Part shown: one piece after another, positions 46,921 to 58,100 of the stretch
Position numbering within the stretch: the stretch's first letter is position 1
Layout: every line of letters begins with the position of its first letter
Source of the DNA: Asterias rubens
Taxonomy: Eukaryota; Echinodermata; Asteroidea; Forcipulatida; Asteriidae
Direction: 5' to 3'
DNA: 64,000 bases
Assembly (NCBI RefSeq): GCF_902459465.1
Contig: NC_047065.1
Location: 3,406,309 to 3,470,308 of the forward strand
Notes under the pieces: model-generated
The model's input: the letters and a program-made list of their open reading frames with translations, nothing else
The model's database searches: none
Told to the model about the DNA's origin: nothing
Made by a program: the position numbers and the translations under genes

Positions 46921-49900
46921 ATGGAGAATGCAATACAAGTTATTGTACATGCGGGCAACATCGAAGAAGACTCTGTAGCATTACAGGTGCAAGAATGCTC
47001 TGATGGCACAGCAGATGTACAGAGCAAAGTTGTTAACTTCGGTGGCGGAGACCTCTTCAAAGTCATCGTAAAAAATGACTCAGCGGGTCAAGTTGGCAGG
47101 GACGAGTCCACACCGTCCATTCAGACCAACTCTGCTCAGGGCAGCATGTATCATACTTTATTTGATGTTGCATTGTCAGAGCGATTTGGATATGTCTACA
47201 GTGTGGAACAGGCACAGAAACTAAGGCGAAAATTTGAACTGGACAGCAATATTTCATTTGTGGCTACAAACAATATAAGGGTCAATTTTGGGCAAACAGG
47301 TAAGCATGACAGTAACGGTTTGTGGCTTCCTCTCTCTTCCAGTTCACTGATATGCATAGCATAGAGCGAGGCATAGTCTTGGTGCAAGATGTTCTTTTGT
47401 TGTTTGTAACATTCATGCACACTCAACACTGCATTAGGGGATGCAACAGTGCCCACTATCTGTCGATGGTTCGTGGTAACATTTTGTGGCTAGAGAGAAT
47501 CGCGATAGGTATAGTGATAATGAACAACAGCGTCTTACACCAAGACTGGGCGAGGCACTGCCATTTGTCATGCCTTGAAGGCTGGAAGACACTGAGGTCG
47601 TACCCGAATCGGCAGCTACAGACTATTGCTTGAAAGCCATTATACAGATTCACAGATTTACAAATAACTTACAGGTCCTGGTGAAAGACTTCTCTTGAAA
47701 TATTATTCCATGAAATGCTTTACTTTTTGAGAACACATTAAAACAATTATCAATTCTCGATATCGAGAATTACAGATTTATTTTAAACACATGTCATGAC
47801 ACGGCGAAACGTGCGGGAACAAGGGTGGGTTTTCCCGTTATTTTCTCCCGACTCCGATGACCGATTGAGCCTAAATTTTCACAGATTTGTTATTTTATAT
47901 ATAAGTTGTGATACACGAAGTGTGAGCCCTGGACAATACTGTTAACCGAAAGTGTCCATGGGCTTTATGAGTGTTGCTTTAGCATGTTGTGGCCGAATTA
48001 TGAATTCAAATTGTGGTGGCCAAGTATCCTTGAGCAAGACTATAACTGCTCCCTGGCAGGTATGCCCTAACTCATGGACCCTGTCGAGTAATGAAGTAAG
48101 TTGAAGTAGAGGGATGTACTCGGATTCAATGAATGATGACACAGAAATCTAAACTAGTACATTAGCTGTATAGCTGTAGTGTAGCCACCAATAAGTATAT
48201 GGCCTGGGGTGGATTTCACAGGTAGTCCTAACTTAGGGCTAGTCCTAGGCAATGCTAAGAGATAGGACTAGTCCTAAGTTAGGACCAGTAACTCATCCTA
48301 ACTTAGGACTGGTCCTATCTCTTGGCATTGCCTAGGACTAGTCCTAAGTTAGGACTACCTTTGTGAAATTCACCCCTGAATGGTTTGTATTTATGATTGG
48401 CATGGCTAATGGCAAACTAAAATCACACTTTTTTTATCATCAGGTTATTTGGCAAAGTAATTTAGAAAAACCTCATTATAGCTTCCAGAAAAAACGAAAA
48501 GTGATAAATAAAAAATCTCCTTTCCGAAGTAATGAGGATAACTTTATTTTTGCATTTCTCAAATAATGTTGATAAATGTTTTTTTTGTGCTAAGAACTGA
48601 GTGAAACGAATCATCGCATCTTTTGGGAAGATTCAATGCAAGAAACAAGGAACTGCTCAAGGATCCAGTTTGATGGAGTGCCTTTCATCATGCTAGCCAG
48701 GAGAGTTCTGGACTGCCAGCACGGCCGAAAATGGAAAAAGGCTCTCAAAAAGAGAAAGGGTGATTCTAAGGTTTGTTTCAAGATTTATTTTGTTTTTTGG
48801 GGTTTAACAAAGAATTGACTATAGAGTGGGCTATCTAGCACTATGTTGGCGGTAAGGTGTCCGTATTTTGTCAATAATGTTTGCAAGTCAGATGCCATAC
48901 AGCTGTCTACTGCCGTGTATGCAGGGATCACACCCAAATTATGATACAACCTGGGAATTGGCAGCCAGGGGATAACCTTAGAAAACACTGGACACTATTG
49001 GTAATTGTCAAAGACAAGTCTTCTCACTTGGTGTATAAAATAACAAACCTGTGAAAATTTGAGCTCAATTGGTCAGTGAAGTTGCGAGATAACTATGTAA
49101 GAAAAAACACCCCTGTCACACGAAGTTGTGTGCTTTCAGATGCTTGATTTTGAGACCTCAAAATCTAATTTTGAGGTCTTGAAATCAAATTTGTGGAAAA
49201 TTACTACTTTTTTGAAAATTACGTCACTTCAGAGGGCGCTGTTTCTCACAATGTCTTTAATCTCTCCCCATAATTCGTTACCAAGTAAGGTTTTATGCAA
49301 ATTATTATTTTGAGTTATTACCAATAGTGTCCACTGCCTTTAAGGGGATACAACTTTTTGTTTCAGATACAGTGTATCAATATAAACCACAAGGGAAACT
49401 GACTGGGTAAATTTTATTTTGTTTTATTTTTGTTGTGGTTTTTCTGCCGGTACACTTACGAATGAGTTTGGCTGTTTTGGGGTTATCCTTTGATAATTTT
49501 GTGATGTTTTCCTCCCTTTTTTTTCTTTTTTAGCTTATTTTATTTCATTGTTTAACCTCCTGATGTTGTGTATGTAGTTTTGTTTTGTCAATACGCTTTA
49601 TTACAATTAACACAAACGCAATCAATCAGTCAATCAATCAATCAGCGCATTTTGACAGAAGGAATCAGGTTAGATATATTGGTGGTACATTATTGAGAAA
49701 GTAGGTTCCATTTCTTTTCTTTATTTCCTTTATTTATTTTCTTTATTAAGAGTGAGAGAAAGAGAAGGAAGAAAGAACCCCACACCAAGGAGACAAGGAA
49801 ACTTGGATGTCTTGCCAACATAACAATGCGAGAAATTATTTGTTTTACAGACTTCAAGGTAATGAGTTTGTGTTATTTGAATTAACAGTTAACCAAACTA

Positions 49901-52900
49901 ATTTATTGATTTTTAAAGACACTGGACACTATTGGTTACTGTCAAAGACCAGGCTTCTCACTTGGTGTATCTCAACATATGCATAAAATAACAAACCTGT
50001 GAAAATGTGAGCTCAAGTGGTCGACGAAGTTGCGAGATAACAATGAACGAAAAATCACCCTTGTCACACGAAGTTGTGTGCTTTCAGATGCTTGATTTTG
50101 AGACCTCAAAATCTAATTCTGAGGTCTCAAAATCAAATTCGTGGAAAATTACTTCTTTCTCAAAAACTACCGTCACGTCAGAGGGAGCCGTTTCTCACAA
50201 TGTTTTATACTATCAACCTCTCCCCATTACTCGTTACCAAGTAAGGTTTTATGCTAATAATTATTTACCAATAGTGTCCACTGCATTTAACACATCAAAC
50301 AGAACAAGTAGCACGATTAACAGGATGAACAGGAAACGAGAAGAAATGTTTAGTCTTTTATGTCGGACACCTGTCGGAGGACAACCCCATACATGGGGAA
50401 ACCCAACACAATCAGGTAGAAACTGAAAACTTAATCCATGTAACTGATGCAGGATTCTAACCGGGGTTCACAGAGGTGGAAGGCACGCTACTGAAACAAC
50501 CTGATTTCCAATGTACTGCCCGTTTGCTTATTTACAAAATTAAACACAGAAAAGCAATCACACTGATTGTTGTCTTTGACCCAACTTAAAAAGGGAGGAA
50601 CTACAGTGAAGATAAATAATTTATGAACTTAAAATTCAAGAGAAGGACATTTAACCCCCCCAAAATGCAGACTTCTTTAGAAACATTTTGGGTTTTAATT
50701 TATATTCTGATGTGGATAGGCCTTACCATTTCTTGAATTTTATGACCAAAGGTTTGTTTTTTGTGGGGGGGGGGGCTTTTTAGCTGTTTTTTTTTGTGTC
50801 TAAAGATTCTAAAATGAATTGACTTGAATTATCACCACATGACAACAAGTAGCTTCAACGAAATGAGAGAATAAACCTGTGCTCCTTGACATGACAAACT
50901 ATATTCTTATTTGCATTATTGTTGTTGTTAAATGTACAAACACAGAATTAACCGCAAGTTACTAAAACTGCGTCATCGGTTATTTGTGAACAACGTTTTT
51001 AGATTGATAATAAGGCTGAACACAGAAGAAAACGTGCTTCCAGAAGGCTGAGGGCAGCCCTTGAAGCAGGAGTAGCTACCGGTGAAAGGAGAATTTATGT
51101 TGACCTACCAGAACTCGCAGCTCACAACCATCCCATCGATGAGGTAAATTTATCCCAACTTGCCTCAATATATTGTGTTGAACTCAACATTGAAGTTACC
51201 CATGAAACACCCTTTGTTTTCAATCGATGCCATAGTATTGCCGCTTCTAACATTTAAAAAGTGCAGGGCTCAAATTTGGGGTTGAAATTCAACAATTCAG
51301 AATCTTTTACTGGACGTGGATCTATCTTACAAGACCCGAATCAAAGTGAAAAGAGACTAGAATCAAAATGAGAACACGGGTATATCGTCTGAACTGTTTC
51401 ATTTGAACAAAATTACTTTTTAACTGTTTGTTAGCATTCGGTGTCATTGTATTGCCTCTTCAAAAATTTGAAAGTGCAAGGCTTAAATTTGGGATTAAAA
51501 TTCCACAAAACTGCAGGACATGTTGCTCAGAATCTTAAACAGCCCAGCATCTTTTTATTACAAGACCCACAAATGAAAAGAGACTAGATAGAAGCAAAAT
51601 GAGAACAAAGATTTATCATCTTGGCATGACTGTTTCTTTTGAACACTAATAGAAGAACTATAATTTTTCCTGATTTCAGGAATTTCAAAAATATCTCCTG
51701 TTGATTCACACAAGCATGCAATTGCCTCTGATAATGCCACTCCTTTGGCAGTATAGGGGGTGTAGGTTTGGGGTATAGGTTTGTTTTCTCATGGAAATGC
51801 AGGCTCAACGTCTTAAAAAAAACATGACCAATTCAATTTAAACAAGTTTTTAAAGTTAGTTTTTGTTTTTGTTGGTGTTTATTGAGCTTGAAAACCAATG
51901 TACTCAAAACCAATCTTAGAGTATTGCCATTGCTGTTGTTGTGCCTTTCTCATAATTCAAACGTAGTCCTACGTACCTTGCAGGAAAAAACTGCCGCCTT
52001 GAGAGTTACTGATGCGCGGATATGAGCGCTACATAAGAAGCCACTATTCACTATTACTATTTATTTTCATTTTGGCAGAACTTTTGTTTACCACATCAAC
52101 CTCTGGATGAGCGTGTTTTAGAGAAGCTTGAAGAACTTGTGGGGCAGGGTGTGGTAGAAGTTGAAGAGATGAAGCAGACACTACAGCTGTTTGTCAAGAA
52201 CGACATAGAGTTCCCACCTACTTTGTCTAATAGGCGTTTCTATCCCAGCAGATCAACAATCAGGTGGAATGACACTTTTTTTACAAAATCAATTTATTAT
52301 TTTCCTTTGACGGTGACACCATGTGTACAATCGCTGTAAGGTAGTGGTGTTATTTTTTTCCAATGTGAGTATTTAGTGTTGCTAGCTCCTCACAGGGGCT
52401 CCAATGATTGGAGACTGTTTGAAGTCTGTATATTGTATTCAAGTCTAAGTTCCTTCAGTGACGTCAGATCAACAAAAAATCCATAAGCCTTTTTGAGATG
52501 TGTCGGACACAATACTACGACACTATAAGATTTTGGTAAATTTGTCTGTATACACCCAAATCAAACGGTGTACTCCTATAGTGTTCCGCCATACCTCAAA
52601 AAGGCTCTTGAGATTTTACACATGGTGTCACCGCTAAGCCTCATCTGGGCCCTATGCATAGAGCTGCTAAGCACAAAAATTTGCTGAGCATGAAATTTCT
52701 TCCTTGATTTTAAAAAACAGGATTACCAATCAAACTTCTTTTAGTTGCACATTGCTTACTGGTATTCAGCTGTTGTTTGCTTATCCTGAAAATCACACGA
52801 ACATATGGTTGGTAATCCTGTTTCGCGCTTAGCAAATTCATGTGCTTAGTAGCTCTATGGAATTGGGCCCTTATTGTCTTACTCCCATTATGCAAAGTTT

Positions 52901-53148
52901 CACATCCTAATTAATATCAATTGAATAAATCAAAACAAACTTAGAGAGGTGTATGCAATTCAAAACCCATTTCTGACAAAAGGTGCACCTCAAATTAGCT
53001 GCATATTTTTTATCATGGTGTCTCCCCTTTCTATAACATCATTTTATTGACGTTTTCAAATTCTTTATTGCTCTATTAAAGATCTCATATACGCAGATGT
53101 CGTTTTCAGAGGGTCCGTACAAAGGAAGAACAAGAAGAGATAGCAAAG
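46921..53148 (+). CDS. CARF/ALS2CR8-type zinc-finger transcription factor-like gene
   Basis: Exons joined by phase: 46,921-47,299 (phase 1), 48,595-48,774 (phase 1), 49,367-49,406 (40-nt microexon, phase 2), 49,753-49,858 (phase 0), 51,003-51,143 (phase 0), 52,079-52,263 (phase 2) and 53,112-53,148 (phase 0), 356 residues so far; the final exon is uncertain. Family features: IQFDGVPF, then DCQHG (exon 2); KLGCLANITMREI with FTDFK (exon 4), the equivalent of the C-P-A-x-I segment; RIYVDLPELAAHNHP (exon 5); and the EELVGQGV and SNRRFYPSR blocks (exon 6). The N-terminal exon is acidic without a known domain. CARF is a nuclear, calcium-responsive DNA-binding protein in vertebrates; orthology is not shown here. 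Two acceptors (exons 4 and 7) are double AG sites; the downstream AG keeps the frame. A P1 transposon ends 24 bp before the microexon. If intron 7 is retained the frame ends at a TAA at 53,170. Confidence 0.7.
47629..47967. mobile_element. P2 transposon in intron 1 of the CARF-like gene
   Basis: AAAGCCATTATACAGATTCA at the left and the inverted GTGTCCATGGGCTTTA at the right; both TTAA ends are decayed. Confidence 0.65.
48204..48377. mobile_element. Hairpin MITE of the TCCTAAGTTAGGA family
   Basis: Ends TGGGGTGGATTTCACA and TGTGAAATTCACCCC. Arms of about 80 bp contain GTCCTAACTTAGG and GACTAGTCCTAAG repeats in both orientations. Confidence 0.8.
48978..49342. mobile_element. P1 transposon in intron 2 of the CARF-like gene
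   Basis: ACACTGGACACTATTGGTAA at the left and TTACCAATAGTGTCCACTGC at the right; right TTAA intact, left decayed to TTAG. Confidence 0.7.
49913..50290. mobile_element. P1 transposon in intron 4 of the CARF-like gene
   Basis: TTAAAGACACTGGACACTAT at the left and ATAGTGTCCACTGCATTTAA at the right, TTAA on both sides. Confidence 0.8.
52647..52870. mobile_element. GGGCCCAAT-family element in intron 6 of the CARF-like gene
   Basis: Ends GGGCCCTATGCATAGAGCTG and AGCTCTATGGAATTGGGCCC. Confidence 0.7.
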
Positions 53149-53149
53149 G

Positions 53150-55192
53150 TAAACAAACAAATTTGGGGGTAATTTTTTGAAAAAATATGTGTTGCATATT
53201 TTTGATTGTTTTCTTGGTTTGATTAAATAATTGTTGTCATGGCCAAACGTTCAAGCACACCGGACTCAAGCTCCGCTGTGGCCAGTAGAGTGTGGATTCG
53301 ACCTGTAAAATCAATGGTGAGGGAAATTTTAACACTGTGCCGTCAAACGTGTGGCATATCCTATAGCAAGTGTCCATCAAAATCAGCAAATGTGTCTTTG
53401 AGCTTGTGTACGCTTTGATTGCATTTTTTATAATTTCTCTTTAAATGTTGTATATCAATTTAAACTTTTAATTATGCATGGTATTAGTTACACATTTTTC
53501 AAATACAGGGCACTCATTTTCTGTAATACCTTCCCGACTGTGACCCAAAAAGTTATTGTTAAGGGATTGACAACTGACAAGCAAATGAGAAAATAAAATT
53601 AGCTGTTGTCTGAAGTCAGGCTTTTTAACAAAAGCTCCTTGAAATCTGACTACTTGGTTTATCAAAAGGTGGAATCGCTGTCATTTCAACAAAGGCCTAC
53701 ATCCTAAGATCTGGATCCAAGTTTCAGACTTTTTTTGTAAGCAATTACCCTCACCCCTGTTGTCAAGATTAAGATTAGGTATTTACTAAAGTACAGTGAG
53801 ACTACAAGTGTGTAGTGATTTTTTTTATGGTAAATCTTTATTATTGATCATAATTACAGTTTACAAATGCAGTGAAACTAATTGCAGCGCCTTCATGTTT
53901 TTCTATGAAAACAAAAACCTGTAAGTGGGTACATGTGTAGGTGATATTCTTCCACTGGATGGCATGTGTTTAAGAAGTGTTGTGCGGAACAAGTGTTCTG
54001 TGGAAGTGTTATTCTTGTGAATTGCTTTTTCTCCCAGGAGCACCTTTTCTAAATGTGTAGTCATTGTCAATTGATTTATAGGCAAAATTATTTTTTTTAA
54101 GCAAAATTTATTTTAGCCAATACTATCGAAGAATAATCTTTAAATTCACTTGTGAAAGTTTTAGTTGAATAAAATTACACAATTACCGGTAGCGGGGTAA
54201 TAATTTTTTCAGGGTCACAATATAATCCTCCAATGAAACAGATTATTTTCTTTTTCATCGTCATATATAATGCATTTATTCTACTCCTTAGTCTTACAAA
54301 CACTTTGATTAAATGATCACATTTGTAACTCCAAGGCCTCTTCACAGTACAACCACAAAAAAATATCTACAGATTTTACATTTCACAAACTATAAATCAT
54401 GGTGGTTTTGTCAGAAAAATATAATAAGAAAATACATCTTGCATGTTTTACTGCAGTTTAAACACCTTTCACATCAAAAGATTCGCAGCAAATGGTTTGG
54501 TAAAATGAAATTATTGTTGGTAACACTCCACCCCTCAATTATAAACTTAAGATCCGCCAATAATTTATAGTACCGGTAAAAATGTATTCTTTGGAATTCG
54601 AACGTTTTCCAAAAGAATCGATACCACGAGAATAAAGTAAACTAACCTCGCACCCATAGTTTACTTTATTTCTAACCCCGTTTACAAGAGAGAAGAGACC
54701 GGCAGCCTCGTACTGCCCGACGCACTCTGGGGACGAGGCTGAAAGTAGACTGGTACCCATGTTGGCGTTTGTAACAAATCCCCGGCTTAGCGTATAGAGG
54801 AGGTCAGGACAAAACACGCACAGAGACCGAAATGTCAAAGGTCACAGTATACTGAGGAGGAGCGGATCTCCAAAAATTTCAACCGCCAAAAAGCTAGATA
54901 CAAACGCACTTTTCGGGACAAATTGTCAATACTTCTTAAGCTGAATAGCAAGTTATCTTCCAAACTGTCTATGAGACGGGGTTATATTTCGTTGGGCTTT
55001 TAACACAATTTTAAAACGTGAAGTGTTGTTGCGGAAGAAATTGTCGTGTTGAAATCGCACAACAGGTCGAGTTGGTACACAAGTTACTTTGCACTCTGTA
55101 GTGTATTGAAAAATTTCCGCGCATCCAGCGGTGTGACATATTGACAATAACAAATCACACACTCACTGTGTAGTGCAATTCAAAAAAGAAAG
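53150..55192. other. Gap between the CARF-like gene and NTF2
   Basis: No convincing exon or element seen. The last 300 bp before 55,193 are the likely NTF2 promoter and 5' UTR, but I see no clear TATA box. Confidence 0.4.
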
Positions 55193-58100
55193 ATGGATGC
55201 AGTAGCACAGGTAGGACTTTAATTTAAGTTTAAATGTGTGTATAGAATAATTAAACTTTTTCTCACGATTCATTTGATTTTTGAATTTTTGATTGAGTTT
55301 GATTGACATTTCGTTTTCAGTTTCTTTCATGAATATAGTTTGTTGTTTTTGTACTTCTAGAAACTAGTATAAGGCTCCCCTGTGTAGTGTGAGCCTTATC
55401 CTCTTACCAGTTTTCACACTATTATGCCTTTTTCTTTGAATTGGGAAAAAAATAATGACGCCATAAATATCAACCGATGCCCTACTACTTGTCTTCATTT
55501 GTTAATATGAAGTATGCAAACATATATTAAAACTGGATGGACATTGAAATGTTCACACTACACACCGATCTTCGATGACTTCAACTGGCCCCATTTGTTT
55601 TGAGTTTTTCCTGTTTTCACGGCAAACAAGAAAGTATGGTTTCCCGGTGAATCCATACATGGAAGAAAAATCTGCAGTGACTACAAGTGTTCTTTGAGAC
55701 TCTGTGTATGACTCTATAGCCAGTATTCAAAATATTTTTAATGAAATTTTTAAAATTACCATGGTAATTTGCAACAAATAACAAAAATAAATAATTTAAT
55801 AAAATGTGTGATGTGAATAATTATTGGCTTTCAAATCTGATTTTTACTTAGTTTTTCCCCCATTTTTCCTTAAAATTTTTATAATAAAGGGTGTAAATAA
55901 ACAGTGATAAAATTGAATCAACAAGCTGATGTTTAAATTTTAATATTAATAATAATATTGATATGAGGGTTAAAAAACAAATCTCCAAAAATATTAGAAA
56001 ATGATATAAGGCACATGGCTTCTTTAAGCCTCTGTATTTTTTTTTCAGAATGCTCAGCAAAATATTCAGTCACATGATTTGATCATCATGAATTGTGAAT
56101 TGAAATAGTGTTTGATGAAACTTTTTGGGTAGGCAAATGTTTGTATATGGCCTCAACATTATGACATATTTTTGTACTTTGTAGAAATGCCTAAAATACC
56201 AAACTTTTTGCATTTACAAGTGCAAAAAACTAGTGGAGCCTTACTTGTTTTTTAAGTTTTGGTCAAGGGAGAGGAGACTCTTTGCTTGGCAAATAAAACC
56301 ACATTTTTTTTTATCTAGAGACTGTTTACATCGCGCACAGAGAGGTAAAAGATTTGCCACAATTTTAGGGACACCTCGAAAACAGGACCTCCTACGATAT
56401 AGGGGTCTCATATTTAGGGCCTCCTTAAGTTTAATGCTATATGTTTTTCAAATCAGCGTTGATCGGTGAAAGTTTTTTACGACCGGCGTTAGCCAGCCAG
56501 AACCGAAGTTTCCTGTGTACTGTACACCTAAAACTTTCCCCAACCTACTCAATAGGCCTATACATAATGCTTGCATTTCCTTTTTGTTGAGTGAAATTCA
56601 ATAACATCGTCAAAGAATACAATTTTCTGCTGATATGATTAAAATTTCTACACTAAATAATAAAGCAGATCCTAAAATAAAGTGTCTGAGTTTAGGGAAA
56701 CAGAAGATGGACTCATACTTTCATATATCTTTACAGAATTCATTTTGAATTCCTCACTTCTCAAGATGCTGCACGTGTCTGCCACTGCCTACCTTCAAAA
56801 CATGCTGCAGCCCTACCCCCCGATCCGTTAGACCGAGTCTGAGGTCATCATGCAACAACAAGCTCTTTGAGAGCTACGGGGAAAGGGGGCTTTTCCCTTG
56901 TTGCCCCTCTTGGCTCTAGTACAGATTACCTGAACACAGAGAAACACACAACATCTTGTTTTTTTCAGCGCCAACTTAAACATTTTTCAGGAAGGCCTTT
57001 TCATGAACTTGAGTTTTTTTCTTTTCTTTCAGACTGCCGCCTTTGAAAGTTCTCAAAGATATTTTGCGCCTATTTATTACACTACAGATCTATAATGTGT
57101 TTTTTCCCCTCCCCTCTCTCTTGTTTGTTTAACTTGCAGATGAAAGCAAATCAAGCTCGCGCTGAAGAAATTGGGAAGAGTTTCTGCGAAGCATATTACA
57201 AAACTTTTGATGCTGACCGTGGGCAGCTAGCAGCTTTGTATCATGTAAGAAAATATACATCTACCATGGCTTTAATTTTATGTTTTTTATATACAGATTT
57301 TATTTTATCAATATAAACCACAAGGGAAACTGACTGGGTAAATTTGTAAATGATTTTTGGGGTTGAACAAAGAATTGACTAGAGTCAATTCTTTGTTCAA
57401 CCCCAAAAATCAGATTTTATTTTATGAGGTATTTGCACTTAACACTTGAATGATTCACCTTTTTATTATACATGTAATCTGGCCTGATGCTTTGTAGCTG
57501 GAGAGCAAGAAAAGTTTGCTTAAAGTAAAGGGCAACTCAAAGGGCACCAAGGCAACAGACCGGGTAACGGAGGCAGTTGACTTTGTGAGAGAGGCATTCA
57601 CCATTGTAAAATACATGAACATGGGTTTTCAAATTAGGTGTGTCTGATACCTGTTTTGTGGTCGTAGTTGGTAGCCTTATGTGATAAAAAATATGCCTTT
57701 GTTTGCTGTGTTCATGTACAGCACAAATTCTCCACACTCTGCAATACATCAAACTAAAATCAAACAGTACTGACATCAAATTATAATGTTAATGTTTTGA
57801 TGCTAGGGGGAAGGTCTGTTTTGACAGTGGTAAGTTGGTCGTATCTTTTAAGTTTGTAACTTGTATGGCCATGGTTAGGGTTGTTTGCCTTTACAAGCAA
57901 TTTTAATGGCTTTTTATTTCACTGGTCTCCGGTCTGCTGGCTTTTGCCCTTGTCCAGAGTTCATATTTGATGTGTTTTTTTTTTAACTCTTAACTAGCTT
58001 TCCCTACCTCTTGAAAAGAATTTTGATCAGTCCTCAAAGTGTTTTTGCTTGGCTTATATTGTTGAAATTGGGCACAGATTCCTTGCTCTATGGTCATAAT

